A DNA stretch of 64,000 nt from Streptomyces sp. P3 (GCF_003032475.1 NZ_CP028369.1:5456001-5520000), one strand, 5' to 3'. Counted from the stretch's first letter, positions 39,038-49,237 are shown. The notes: generated from the letters alone by a model not told the origin. Made by a program: numbers and translations.

Positions 39038-39418
39038 GTGGGGGATCTACTGCCCGGGGCAGAGTTTGATCGGACGCGGTGCTGCTTGTGCAGGTAGGAG
39101 ATCGAGCGGTGACCCTTCCTGCGTGCCTCTGATCAACTGTGGTCGAGCCTAGGAATATGGCATGGAGCGGGTCAAGCAAACCTTTGCGTGGCCGTAAAAC
39201 ACTGTGGTTCGGTGGTTCGGTCGTCCGGACATCCCAAGTGGGCGTCTGTCGGGTGCCGAAGGGTAACTCGCTTTCAGCCAACAGAGGTTGGCTATCCATG
39301 GCCAGCCGAGGGCGGCGCCGGGCCCGTGGTGTGCCGAGCGCTGCCGTCGGTTGCTCGCGGGACGAGTCGAAGCGGTGTGCAAAGTTTGCTGTGGGGGCGT
39401 GCCCGTTCGGTGCCCGCG
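39038..39418. other. Upstream region of the PAS-LuxR gene
   Basis: 381 bp without a gene, with AT-richer patches. It holds the PAS-LuxR promoter (39146-39175) and the end of the preceding LAL transcript. No other element was recognised. Confidence 0.6.
39146..39175 (-). promoter_or_regulatory. Probable promoter of the PAS-LuxR gene
   Basis: Read on the minus strand: -35 TTGACC (39175-39170), 18-nt spacer, -10 TAGGCT (39151-39146). This matches the housekeeping sigma consensus of Streptomyces. The start codon lies about 100 nt downstream. Confidence 0.55.
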
Positions 39419-42319
39419 TCAGGGTGACTGCTCGGCGTCCGCCCTCCTGAGTGCCTTGTCCAGCTCCGGGCGCCCGGATATGCCGAGTTTCCGATAGGAG
39501 TTCGTCAGGTGTTTCTCCACCATGCGTGACGACGTGCCCAATTGACTTGCGAGCTCTGAATTGCTGAGGCCTGTTGACGCGAGACGGGCGACTCTGAGTT
39601 CGGACGGGGTCAGCCGACTGCCGTGGTTTATGGACTTTCTCGTCCCCTCGGTCAGCTTGGTGCGAATCTTCTCCGTCAGCCCGGGGACGTCATGCTCGTG
39701 GGACAGATCGTGCGCCCGACCGAGGGCGGTCGATCTTCGGTTCCGCCGCGTGTCGGGATGAGTCGCCAGAGCGTACAAGCCTCGTAACAGCTCATATCCG
39801 TTGTTGCCCTTCTCCAGGACCGTGACGGCCTCCTCGAGCAGCTCGGGGCCCCTTCGTCCGGGTGTGACCCGGCCGAGGACGACCAGGGAGCGCCCCAGCG
39901 AGGTGGCCGCCCCCCACGCGCGGGCCATGTTCACCTCCGACTGCGCGGCGTTCACGGCTTCTTCGTGTTCGCCCAGGCGGTGGTGCATGAGGGCGGCGCA
40001 CGACGACCACGGCAGTACGGCCGGGTTCTTCCAGCCGATCTGCTCGGTGTACCTGCCCGCGGTGCGGTAGTGGCCCAGTGCGGTGCGCGGTTCGTCACGG
40101 CGGGCCGCGAGTGTGCCTCGTGCCATGTGCAGGAGTGCTGTCAGATGCTGGTTCTCGGCGTGCAGGCGGTGCTGCGTGAGCAACTGCTCCGCCAACTCCG
40201 GCTCGTCCGTGCGCATCGCGACGATGGAGAGGACGGCGGCACAGACGGTGGGCAGCCCGCCGGTCTCGGGACCCGCGAGGGCTTCGGCCTGGATGATCTT
40301 GTCCCGGGCCGAGGCCCGGTGCCCGTCGGCGAGGGCGACCAGTGCCTGTTCGCAGCGGATGACGGCCTGTTCCACATCACCGCCGCGGCGGTGGGCGAGA
40401 CGGTTCGCCTCACGCAGCCAGTTGGCCGCACCCGCCGTCTGCTCCGCACCGGCGAGGATGTTCACGGCCAACGGCGCGGTGGTGTGCACGTGCTCCGGCG
40501 TGGGCGGCTCCTGCTCGAGCACCCGGGTACACGACTCGGCCAGCTGGGCCGCGGGAACGGCGTTGGCGACGAACGCGATGTGCATCAGCGACGTGACCAG
40601 TTCCCTTTCGCCCTTGGTGGCCAGCCGGGGAGACGGGCCGAGGTCGCGTAGGCGTCGCAGCGCCCGTCGGATGTGCGTCGGATCCTGCGCCGACAGGATG
40701 TGCTCGCGTGCCTCCAGGCGCAGCACCAGTTCGCGCTCCACCCAGTCCTCGGTGACCGACTGACGCAGTTCGTCGGTGATGGCGGCTCTGATGACATTGA
40801 CACGCAGGGAGGGCGGATCCATCTGGAGGGGACCCAGCCGCAGCATCGCGTCGGCACGCTCCTGTACGGATTCGAGGAGCGGCGCGGCCTCCACCACGTG
40901 CCGCAGCGCCGCGGCCGTCGCGAAGCTGCGCTCGGCGGTGGCAAGGTCGACGAGCAGTCTCGCCCTGTCCTGTCCGGAGAGCGAGGAGTCGAGGAGGGCG
41001 CGCCGCAGATAGCGTGCCGAGTCCCGGGGCGAACCGCGGCGCAGCGCGCTGTCCGCGGCGGTGCGCAGGATCTGCACCGCTTCCGGGCCGCGCAGGGATA
41101 TCACCGCCATCAGTTGCTCCGCGGCGAGCTCGGCCGGATGCCCGGTACGGTGCAGCAGTTCGGCCGTCACTCCGCGCATGGCGGTGCGCTCCTCCGCTGG
41201 CATGTTCTCTTCCACCAGGTCCCGCAGGATCGTGCCCGAGGTGAGCCGGCACGCGCGCTGGTCCACGAGACCGGCGAGCCGCAGCATCTCGACGGCCTGC
41301 GCCCCTCCCCTTTCGTCGAGTTCGGCGAGGCGGGCCACGAAGTGCTCGTCCGCGGACGCGCCGAGCAGGGTGAGCGCGTAAGCGGACCGCCGCACGTGGT
41401 CCGGCTGCGACCGCAGGTAGGCGTCCAGACGCCGGCGCAGGCGCTCGGGCCGCAGGTTCGCGACGACGGCGGCGTCCGTCGCCGTGGGACGCAGCCTCAG
41501 ATACTGGGCCTCGTCCAGCACCGCCTGCAGCAGCAGGGGGTTCCCGCCGGAGCGCACCGCTACGGTTTCCACGAACACCGCGTCGGGCGCGTCGCCGAGG
41601 GTCTTCTCCACGAGCAGGCGCACGCTGTTGAGGCCGAGTGTCGACAGTTCCAGGATCTGGTCCGCTGTCTCGTGCCGGGACCGGACCGGGTCCCCGACGC
41701 CGTTCGGTTCCGCCGCGCACTGCTCGGGGTCCAGCAGATCGCGTACATGCGGCCGTCTGACGCGTACGTCGCCGGGAAGGACGGAGAACACGAAAAGGAC
41801 CCGCCGTCGCGCACGTTGTGCCACCGAAAGTGAGAGGGCCTGTAAGGACCCGGTGTCCGCCCAGTGCAGGTCGTCCACCATGAGCACCGCGGGCCGGGCG
41901 TCGGCAATGGAGTTCAGCAGGCCCGCCAGCCAGCACGGCGCCTGCTGGGGGCTGAGCTCGGACCACCTGGGGGTCTCCGAGAGTGCGCCGGCCGCAGGGG
42001 CCGTGCCCGCTGGGCTCTCAGGCGGGAAGGCGTTCGCCCGTCGGGGTCGGCGGGCCGGATCGTCGGGAACGGTGATCCCGCGCAACGAGTCCACCAACTG
42101 CCCCACCACCCCGAGCCGGAACCGCTCCTCGGCGGCGGACGCCTGGGCTCTGAGCAGCGCGAAGCCGTGGTCTCGACTGATGGTGGCGAAGGACTCCAGG
42201 AACGTCGACCGGCCCACCCCCAGCGGGCCGCGTACGACGAGCAGTGAGCCCCGTCCGCCCTCTGTGGCGCGCAGGGCCGCGGTGGCCTGTGCAAGGGCGG
42301 ACTCACGTTCTAACAACAC
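39419..42319 (-). CDS. LAL-family LuxR regulator 1
   Basis: 966 aa; GTG start with AGGGAG 10 nt upstream. N-terminal AAA/STAND ATPase: Walker A GPLGVGRST, in which the conserved Lys is Arg, and Walker B AVLMVDDLHWAD. A long helical middle follows, then a C-terminal LuxR helix-turn-helix (LTPSELRVARLAS, RMVEKHLTNSYRKLG). The family consists of large cluster-specific activators such as PikD. Codon 3 is TTA (42311-42313) and a second TTA lies at 41843-41845, so full translation should need the bldA tRNA. The Arg substitution may weaken ATP binding. An open frame continues upstream of the GTG but lacks family similarity. Confidence 0.9.
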   Translation of the reverse strand: MLLERESALAQATAALRATEGGRGSLLVVRGPLGVGRSTFLESFATISRDHGFALLRAQASAAEERFRLGVVGQLVDSLRGITVPDDPARRPRRANAFPPESPAGTAPAAGALSETPRWSELSPQQAPCWLAGLLNSIADARPAVLMVDDLHWADTGSLQALSLSVAQRARRRVLFVFSVLPGDVRVRRPHVRDLLDPEQCAAEPNGVGDPVRSRHETADQILELSTLGLNSVRLLVEKTLGDAPDAVFVETVAVRSGGNPLLLQAVLDEAQYLRLRPTATDAAVVANLRPERLRRRLDAYLRSQPDHVRRSAYALTLLGASADEHFVARLAELDERGGAQAVEMLRLAGLVDQRACRLTSGTILRDLVEENMPAEERTAMRGVTAELLHRTGHPAELAAEQLMAVISLRGPEAVQILRTAADSALRRGSPRDSARYLRRALLDSSLSGQDRARLLVDLATAERSFATAAALRHVVEAAPLLESVQERADAMLRLGPLQMDPPSLRVNVIRAAITDELRQSVTEDWVERELVLRLEAREHILSAQDPTHIRRALRRLRDLGPSPRLATKGERELVTSLMHIAFVANAVPAAQLAESCTRVLEQEPPTPEHVHTTAPLAVNILAGAEQTAGAANWLREANRLAHRRGGDVEQAVIRCEQALVALADGHRASARDKIIQAEALAGPETGGLPTVCAAVLSIVAMRTDEPELAEQLLTQHRLHAENQHLTALLHMARGTLAARRDEPRTALGHYRTAGRYTEQIGWKNPAVLPWSSCAALMHHRLGEHEEAVNAAQSEVNMARAWGAATSLGRSLVVLGRVTPGRRGPELLEEAVTVLEKGNNGYELLRGLYALATHPDTRRNRRSTALGRAHDLSHEHDVPGLTEKIRTKLTEGTRKSINHGSRLTPSELRVARLASTGLSNSELASQLGTSSRMVEKHLTNSYRKLGISGRPELDKALRRADAEQSP

Positions 42320-43439
42320 CGTGCTGGTACTCCCTCGTGCGCGCGGGTGCCGCCTGCGCCGGCAGAACCGCGTGGTCGCTGTGCCGTCCGGGACCGGTGG
42401 ATCTGCTGGTGACCCCGGGCGGACGTATCTCGGTCGGCGCGCGGTGTGCGCGCTGTGCCGGGCCGTGGAGTGCCAGGGCGTGTTCCGAAAGTCCCGTCTG
42501 CCCGGCGACGCCTGGCGCGCACTCCCCCGGAGGGGGCAGCAGCCGCGTTGTCGGGGTCGCCCCGATAAACAGGATCGGGGCGACCCTCCGCCCTGCGCTC
42601 GCACGCACCAGACGCTGCCGGGCCTGCCCTTCGGGCAGACGACGCCACTGTCGAAACACGTCCTGGTGCCGTGGCCGGAAGGTTCACCGGCTCGCGACGC
42701 CCGGCACGGCTCCCCCACGCTCGGCTCCGCTCGTGCGGGAGGGGCCCCCGCCGTCGAGTTGTCGCATCACCCGAGTACGTCCGGTACGCGGGCGATGCCC
42801 CGCCTCGCGATGCACCGCACCGGACGCCGCGAACTCCGCGGCAGACCTCTCCGGTCACGGCACTAGCGGTGGCCCGGACCGGGAGAAGCCGTTGGCTCAG
42901 GACTACGGTGCGCGGCAAAGGAAGCGGTGCGAGTCGGAGGGGCAGTGTGCGGAGAATCCATGGAGTCACCCATACAGAAGATGTGCCGAAAGTTCACTCA
43001 TAGCCCTTGCAACTTTGAGCTTCAGCAGATCATAGCCAGGGGTATGCCAGCAAGGGGATGTGGAAAGCAAACGCAGTCTTCCGCCGTGCGGGAAGTTGCA
43101 TAAAGGCCCGCCGGGCAAAGATCGTGGCCTCGAGGGCGGTCGTCCATGGCCTTAACGGGACAGCGTGCGTGGTGAGACGCGTCCCGGACCGGGTGCGGGA
43201 TTGCGTCCGTGAACATTTGAAGGTGTGACTGCATTCGCGTGCGTGCAATTGCAGGGAATGCCTGCAGCGCCCGACTCCCTCGCCTTGCGGGGAGCCTCGG
43301 AAAGCGGGCATTCATCACCCCATTGCGAGGTGGTCTCCTGAATGAACGTCAAATTGCCGTGTTGCGTCATGCGGAACGAAATCCGATGGCGTCCGGCAGG
43401 GGTTCGCGTCGCGCCCGGAGTGGTCCGGCGAGCGGTCCG
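42320..43439. other. 1.1-kb gap between the two LAL genes
   Basis: No convincing gene. The half near 42320-42900 is GC-rich with open frames of low-complexity composition. The part from about 42960 to 43400 is clearly less GC-rich and probably holds the promoter of LAL gene 1. A hairpin lies at 42710-42741. Two overlapping minus-strand frames of about 95 codons in 43022-43318 show no family features. Confidence 0.6.
42710..42741. repeat. Intergenic hairpin with CTCGGCTCCGCTC core
   Basis: CTCCCCCACG and CGTGCGGGAG pair with one mismatch around a CTCGGCTCCGCT centre. Similar hairpins recur in intergenic DNA of Streptomyces genomes and often act as terminators. It lies downstream of LAL gene 2. 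Confidence 0.5.
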
Positions 43440-46352
43440 TCACCTTGCGTGTCCGGCGTCATGAAAGTCCTGCGACTCCAGCGAGTCCCGCAGCTCTCGC
43501 CGTCCCGTCAGGCCCAGCTTGCGATAGACCGAGGTCAGGTGGACCTCCACCGTTCGACGCGTGACGAACAGCGTCTCGGCGATGTACGCGTTCGACCTTC
43601 CGTCGGCCGCGAGGCGAGCAACCTGCGCCTCGCTCTGTGTGAGCGCGCCCGGTCCTCGGGACACGGGACGGCGCGGTCGTGCGCCGGTGGCGAGCAACGC
43701 CCGGTGCGCGACCGTGTGGAGGGGCAGGGAACCGATGCCGTACGCCTCCTCCCAGCCCTGACGCAGCACATCTCGGGCGGCCTTCTTGTACCCGAGCCGC
43801 TGGAGCGCCTGGCCCCGGGCGACCCGGACCCGGGCCAGCCACAGGGCGGCCCGGGTACCCAGGAGTACCTGCTCGGCCTCCTCCAGGAGGGCCGGCCGCT
43901 GGTCGTCGCTCATCGTCGCCGCCCACAGTTCGAGTCCCGAACCCAACGCGCACGGCAGGCCCGCGGACCGGGAGTCGGCGACGGCCCTCTCCGCCAACGC
44001 GACGGCCGAAGCGCGGTCGCCCAGGGCGAGATGGGTGCGTCCGGCCCAGTACCACCAGGGCGAGACAGCCGGACTGGTGCGCTGCCAACCCGCCTGCCGG
44101 CGGGCGCACTCCTCGAAAAGGATCAGGGCCCGTGTGGGGTCCTCCTTGGCCAGACACAGCCGGCCGCGGGCGCCCACCACCTCGTTCCACTGCCAGGAGT
44201 CGTCCGGGACGGGGTCGGGTATCTCCGCCTCCAACAGGGCGGCCTGAGCCAGATCGCCCTGGTCGAGCAGCGTGTGAAGACGCACGGCGAGCGCCAGGGC
44301 CTCGAACGGGGTGGCCCGTGCGACGGTCATGCCCGCGAGAGCGGCGGCGCTGGCGTGTGATGCCTGCCCGAGGGCTCCGAGTCGCTGGTGCGCCTCCGCG
44401 CTGAGGGCGAGCAGGTTCCGATAGCTCGGGCCGAGCAGGGCGTCGGCCCCGATGACCAGCCTCTGGTAGACCGCGTCGGCCTCGTGCGGAAGGTCCGCGT
44501 ACAGCAGCCCCGACGCGGCGACGCCGAGGTGGATCGGGGCGTCGGTGGTCGCCGTGCTGCGGCCGATGACGGTGCGGGCGGCGGCGACGGCTTCGGCGAC
44601 GCGATCCATGCGGGACGCCGAGATGACGGCCCGGGCGGCGAGCAGAGCGCGCTGCTCGGGAGTGTCGCCGGGCAGGGAGAGGTCGAACGAGACGGTCTCG
44701 AGCAGTTCGGTGTAGGCAGCCCGGTTGGCGGAGGCCGCGATGAGCAGCTGCGCCTCCATCAGTTGCGGATCGGCCGAACCCGAAGCGGTCGAGGCCGCTT
44801 CGGAACGGCAGCGGGCCAGGAGGCCCGCCGCCCGCGCCACCTGGCCTTGTCGGGTGAGCGCCTCGGCGAGCGCGCCGAGAGCCTCGAGCCGCAGTTTCGG
44901 CTCGGTCGCCCCGTCCAGCGCAGACGTCAGGTGACGGACGCTGGCCTCGGCGTCGACCCTCATTTCCGCCATGCCGAGTTCGAGGAGCAGGCTCGGGTCG
45001 CCCTCCTCCTCGGTGCCCTCGGGCACGCACGCGCGCAGCAGCTCCACCGCTCGCACCGGTGCGGCGCGCAGGACGGCCTCACGGGCGGCGTCGCGCAGGA
45101 CGGCGGCGGCCCAGGGCTGATGTGCCGTGGACGGCGCGTGGCAGAGGTGCTCGGCCACCTCCGAGGGGCTCGCCCCCTCGTCGTGCAGCAACCGCGCCGC
45201 GCGACCGTGCACGGCGTCGCGCTCGGCGTCGGACATGTCACGCAGGACGACGTCGCGCAGCAGGGCGTGGGAGAAGGACCAGCTTCCGTCGCTGTTCGAC
45301 GTGACGAGCCCGTTGGAGACGAGGGCGAGCAGCGAGCGGGCGAAGACCGGACTGTCCAGCAGGGCGAGGCGGGCGCCGTTCTCCGGGGTGACCCGGTCCC
45401 CGAGCACGGCCAGGGCCCGGGCGGCCTGGACGGTGGCCGCGGGGTGCCGGTGCAGCAGGCCCGCCGAGCGCAGGCGGAACGCGTGGATGTCCTGCCCGGG
45501 CACGGAGGCGACATGGTCGGCGGTGAGCGGCAGCCGCTCCTCGCGCAGTGCCGTCAGAAGCCGCGTCGCCAGCAGGGGGTTGCCGTTGGTGGCCGCGAGA
45601 CACGACTCCTGGAAGGCCGCGTCGGTCTCCGTGCCGAGCAGCCGCAGTGTCAGCAGGCCGATTCCCTCTCTCGTCAGGGGGCGTGGTCGCACCAGCCGGC
45701 ACAGGGGGAGGGCTGCCACGTCGTTGAGGGCCGGCTCGTCGGCGCCATTTCGGCGGGCGAGCGCCATCAGCACAGGCAGACCGGCCAGGCGGCGCGCGGT
45801 GTGCGCGAGGAAGCGCAGTGACGCGGTGTCGGCCTCCTCCGCGTCGTCCACGACGATCACCAGCGGGCTCCTGGTCGCAGCGGACCGGACCACCTCGTGC
45901 AGTGCGGCGAGTACACCGAAGGACGGGTTCGCGCCGTCGACGTCGTGGCTGGGAAACCCCGGCGACCGCGCGTCCGTGCCGGAGGTGTCAGACGGATGCG
46001 CCCATGCGGTCAGGGGCATACGGCCCACCTCCGCGTCGAGGCCGGCCAGCAGGGTGTGGGCAGTGCTCAGGGGCGGCCGCTCACCCTCCTGCCCGGCTGT
46101 GGTGTGGACCACGCGCAGATCCTCGGCCCGGGCCCGGGCCACCAGAGCGCGGAGCAGGGTCGTCTTGCCGATGCCGTCCGGGCCTTCGAGCATGACCAGA
46201 GCGGGGCCACCGGCCGCGGTGCGCCGCGTGAGCTCGACGAGGAGGGCGAGTTCGCACTCACGCTCCACCGGCTCCGGGCCCGGCTCCACCGGCTCGGGGC
46301 CCGGCCCCCTCGGCTGCCGTTCGCAGGAAACGCTCCCGTGCACAGCAGTCAT
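43440..46352 (-). CDS. LAL-family LuxR regulator 2
   Basis: 970 aa from ATG 46352, which has a GAGAGAGG stretch upstream; a further ATG at 46466 has none. Canonical Walker A GPDGIGKTT, Walker B LVIVVDDAEEAD, helical repeat-like middle, and C-terminal LuxR helix-turn-helix (LTQSEAQVARLAADG, RRTVEVHLTSVYRKLG). It is a probable pathway activator. It follows the BAHD gene on the same strand after 249 bp and may be partly co-transcribed with the P450 operon. It differs clearly in sequence from LAL gene 1, so it is not a recent duplicate. Confidence 0.9.
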   Translation of the reverse strand: MTAVHGSVSCERQPRGPGPEPVEPGPEPVERECELALLVELTRRTAAGGPALVMLEGPDGIGKTTLLRALVARARAEDLRVVHTTAGQEGERPPLSTAHTLLAGLDAEVGRMPLTAWAHPSDTSGTDARSPGFPSHDVDGANPSFGVLAALHEVVRSAATRSPLVIVVDDAEEADTASLRFLAHTARRLAGLPVLMALARRNGADEPALNDVAALPLCRLVRPRPLTREGIGLLTLRLLGTETDAAFQESCLAATNGNPLLATRLLTALREERLPLTADHVASVPGQDIHAFRLRSAGLLHRHPAATVQAARALAVLGDRVTPENGARLALLDSPVFARSLLALVSNGLVTSNSDGSWSFSHALLRDVVLRDMSDAERDAVHGRAARLLHDEGASPSEVAEHLCHAPSTAHQPWAAAVLRDAAREAVLRAAPVRAVELLRACVPEGTEEEGDPSLLLELGMAEMRVDAEASVRHLTSALDGATEPKLRLEALGALAEALTRQGQVARAAGLLARCRSEAASTASGSADPQLMEAQLLIAASANRAAYTELLETVSFDLSLPGDTPEQRALLAARAVISASRMDRVAEAVAAARTVIGRSTATTDAPIHLGVAASGLLYADLPHEADAVYQRLVIGADALLGPSYRNLLALSAEAHQRLGALGQASHASAAALAGMTVARATPFEALALAVRLHTLLDQGDLAQAALLEAEIPDPVPDDSWQWNEVVGARGRLCLAKEDPTRALILFEECARRQAGWQRTSPAVSPWWYWAGRTHLALGDRASAVALAERAVADSRSAGLPCALGSGLELWAATMSDDQRPALLEEAEQVLLGTRAALWLARVRVARGQALQRLGYKKAARDVLRQGWEEAYGIGSLPLHTVAHRALLATGARPRRPVSRGPGALTQSEAQVARLAADGRSNAYIAETLFVTRRTVEVHLTSVYRKLGLTGRRELRDSLESQDFHDAGHAR

Positions 46353-46601
46353 CCACCCTGTACCTCTCTCCCGGAGCGCCGGTGGCGACCGGGATCTGTG
46401 CCCACGCCCCGCAGGACCGGCCGTGAAGACCGGCACTGACACGTGGAACCCCTCCCGATGAGCCATCTTCGCTCACACCGGGTCGGCAGAAAGCCCGGAT
46501 CACCCTTTTCCCCTACCTGCGCCTTCATCCCGTCTGGACCCGTCTGGGACCGTTTGGGCCCCGGACCGGGCCAGGTGCCATGACGGCGCGGCCGGCAGGC
46601 G

Positions 46602-48017
46602 TCATGATCCGACGGATGTTCCGCTGCGGCTGTGCAACCGCTCCCGCCACGGCGCGGTGCCCGCCAGAGCGGCTTCGGCCTCGGGCAGACACAGGTACAC
46701 GTCACGTCCGGCGTCATCCTCGGGCGTGGGCGCGATGTGCACCGTCGGTACCGGCAGGTCGGGGAACTCGTACCAGAAGGGGCGTCCGGCGCCGAGGTCG
46801 ATCCGGTACAGCGGGAACTGCGACCAGTTGTTGACCGACAGGGACGTCGTCGACACGTCGGGGGCCCGTACCGACATCACGTGCCGGGACACACCCCTGC
46901 GCCGGTAGGAGCCGAGGAAGGCTATCTCGTCGCGGATCTTGTCCTCGGTGTTGCTCTCCAGGCAGCGCCGCACGTCCCTCGCCACGGCTCCCAGCGGTGA
47001 CTCGCGCAACCGGCCGGCGTCGAGCGAGGTCCAGCTGTTGCTGACGCAGTTGCCCCAGTACGACGACGGCAGGGCGTCGCCCAGCCGGCTCTGTGCGCCG
47101 ACGATCAGCCCGAGCCACTCCACGGCGTCGGCCGGACGGCCCCGCAGTTCGCTCAGTACCTGCCAAAGGTGCGCGGTGAGCGCGTCGTTCGTCGACACCC
47201 ACGCGTCCGGTCCGGGCAGGGTCCGCTGGGCCTCGGCCTTGAGCGCGGCCAGTTCCGCCGCACCGAACCGGGTCGTGACGGTCGCGAGCTTGTTGACGCC
47301 CACCCGCAGCGTCGTCGTCAGGTGCCGGACCCGGCCCACACCCACGAACGCCCGCGCCTCCAGGGTGGCGGAGTCCGTGGACAGCCGGCCGAGCCCGTCC
47401 AGCGCCGCGCGGTCGTGACCGGGTTCCTCCCACGGCAGCCCGAGGTGCTCGCGCGACCAGCTCTCCAGGAAGGCGAGGGTGCTGCCGCCGTCCGCGAGGC
47501 TGTGGTTGACGAGCACGCCGAGAACGGAGCCGCCGCCCTCCATCCGGGTCAGCCGTATCTTCAGCAGCGGCGTGTCACGGCCCACCACGCCGAAGGCGCT
47601 CACTTCGCGCAACAACTTCCCGATGACCGGCTCGGCGCGCAGACCGTGACCGTACTCGCGCATCGGGTCGGGGCAGAACGCCTCGGTGAACCGGACGCCC
47701 GCGTCATTGCAGAGCACGCTCAGTCCGCCGTCCGCGTCCCGCTCCAGACGCCCCGCCAGCAGGGGGTAGCGGCGCAGCGTGCGCGCCAGCGAGTCGCGCA
47801 GCGCCGCGCCGTCGAGGGTGCCGCGGTAGAAGAACGTCAGCGGTGTGTACCACGGACCGGTCAGCAGGTCGTAGCCGGTCAGCCGGATCCGTGCGCCGTC
47901 GGCCGCACCGGCCCGCACGGTGTGCACGCGCTCCACACGGCTGTCGACAGTGGTGCGGAACGCGGGACGGCCCTTTCCCGCCGCGCGGCGCGCGGAGTCC
48001 TTCCGTGCCACGGCCAT
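46602..48017 (-). CDS. BAHD-type acyltransferase 1
   Basis: 471 aa. The HxxxD active site is NHSLADGG (His172, Asp176), and the BAHD structural motif DFGWG is represented by DLGAGRPFWYEF near the C-terminus. This PF02458-like family transfers acyl groups from CoA thioesters to alcohols or amines and is best known from plants and fungi. The ATG shares a base with the P450 stop (TGATG), so translation is coupled. It may acylate the macrolide or a sugar, possibly with the naphthoate; donor and acceptor are not readable from the sequence. It is a paralogue of the gene at 58941-60320. Confidence 0.85.
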   Translation of the reverse strand: MAVARKDSARRAAGKGRPAFRTTVDSRVERVHTVRAGAADGARIRLTGYDLLTGPWYTPLTFFYRGTLDGAALRDSLARTLRRYPLLAGRLERDADGGLSVLCNDAGVRFTEAFCPDPMREYGHGLRAEPVIGKLLREVSAFGVVGRDTPLLKIRLTRMEGGGSVLGVLVNHSLADGGSTLAFLESWSREHLGLPWEEPGHDRAALDGLGRLSTDSATLEARAFVGVGRVRHLTTTLRVGVNKLATVTTRFGAAELAALKAEAQRTLPGPDAWVSTNDALTAHLWQVLSELRGRPADAVEWLGLIVGAQSRLGDALPSSYWGNCVSNSWTSLDAGRLRESPLGAVARDVRRCLESNTEDKIRDEIAFLGSYRRRGVSRHVMSVRAPDVSTTSLSVNNWSQFPLYRIDLGAGRPFWYEFPDLPVPTVHIAPTPEDDAGRDVYLCLPEAEAALAGTAPWRERLHSRSGTSVGS

Positions 48018-49237
48018 CAGCTCCAGGACACGAGCAGTCGGTCCACGCCGTAGTGCACGGCCCGGTCGCGCAGCGGTACCTCCTCGGCCGGCGCCGCCAG
48101 CCGCAGCGACGGGAAGCGCTCGAACAGGGCGCGCAGTCCGATGCGCAGGCTGGCCCGTGCCAGGTGCTGCCCCAGGCACTGGTGTGCGCCGAAGCCCAGC
48201 GCGAGGTGTTTGCGGGGGACGCGGGTGACGTCGAGCCGATCGGGGTCGGTGAAGACCTCGGGGTCGCGGTTGGCGGCGGGCAGCGCCAGGACCACCGTCT
48301 GCCCCGCCCTGATCACGGTGTCGCCGATCTCCACGTCCTCCAGCGCGCACCGGCTGGAACCCATCTGGGAGATCGTCAGATACCGCAGCAGTTCGTCCAC
48401 CGCGCCGGCCTCGTACAGCTCCGGCCGTTCCCGCAGCAGCGCCAGCTGGTCCGGGTTCTCCAGCAGGGCGAAGACACTGAGGGACAGCATGTTCGGCGTG
48501 GTGTCGAGCGAGCCGCCCAGCGTGAGGACGGCGAGGTTGACCAGTTCGTCCTCGGTCAGCTCGCCGGTCGCCGCGAGCCGGCCGAAGAAGTCCTGGCCCC
48601 GCTCCACCGTCCGCTCCCGCACCATCGGCCGGATGAGCCCGTCCATCGACTCCACGTGGTGGATGAACTCCTCCAGCGTGTACGTGAGGGTCATCAGCGC
48701 CGAGAAATGCTCCTGGATGCCGTCCATCAGTTCCGGCGAGACGTCCATCAACGAGCACACCGAGCGCAGGCTGACCTTCTCCGCGAAGCCGGTGACCAGG
48801 TCGACGGGGGAGCCTTCGGCGGCCATCTCCGCCAGCGCCCCGTCCACGATCCGCGTCAGCTGCGGCTCGTACTGCTGGATGCGCCGCAGCGTGAAGTGAC
48901 CCGCCAGCAGCCGCCGGTACTTGGTGTGGTCGGGGGCGTCCATCTTCGCGAACGAGCCCGGCGGGGAGGGCTGCGGCGCGTACTCGGTCATCGGGAACGG
49001 CGGAGCGACCACATGCGCCAGCAACTCGTTGCGGTGGCTGAAGCGGTCGTCGGCGAGGATCTGCCGGACCAGGTCGTGCCGGGTCACCAGCCAGCCGGAG
49101 GTGTCCTTCGGCGCCACCTCGAAGGTGACCGGGCTGACCGGCTGCTCGGCGCGCAGCCGCGCGTACTCGGCGGGCGGGTCGAACGGGCACCTGCCCCGTT
49201 CCGAGGGGATCACGGGCGGGTCGGGCCTGGTCTTCAT
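48017..49237 (-). CDS. Cytochrome P450 1
   Basis: 406 aa, CYP105/107-like size. Heme ligand in LGFGAHQCLG, ExxR in VDELLRY, I-helix GGSLDTT (Gly in place of the usual Ala-Gly start). It probably hydroxylates or epoxidises the polyketide or its naphthoquinone. It starts 63 nt after P450 gene 2, overlaps the BAHD gene, and could use either cluster ferredoxin. Confidence 0.93.
   Translation of the reverse strand: MKTRPDPPVIPSERGRCPFDPPAEYARLRAEQPVSPVTFEVAPKDTSGWLVTRHDLVRQILADDRFSHRNELLAHVVAPPFPMTEYAPQPSPPGSFAKMDAPDHTKYRRLLAGHFTLRRIQQYEPQLTRIVDGALAEMAAEGSPVDLVTGFAEKVSLRSVCSLMDVSPELMDGIQEHFSALMTLTYTLEEFIHHVESMDGLIRPMVRERTVERGQDFFGRLAATGELTEDELVNLAVLTLGGSLDTTPNMLSLSVFALLENPDQLALLRERPELYEAGAVDELLRYLTISQMGSSRCALEDVEIGDTVIRAGQTVVLALPAANRDPEVFTDPDRLDVTRVPRKHLALGFGAHQCLGQHLARASLRIGLRALFERFPSLRLAAPAEEVPLRDRAVHYGVDRLLVSWS

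Noticed and set aside
42310..42969. Open frame of 219 codons on the minus strand between the LAL genes
   Set aside because: Arg/Ala/Gly-rich composition, no recognisable motif, overlaps several equally long frames on both strands.
43022..43318. Two overlapping minus-strand frames of about 95 codons
   Set aside because: Unlike any family I know, composition not protein-like, and the region looks like regulatory DNA.
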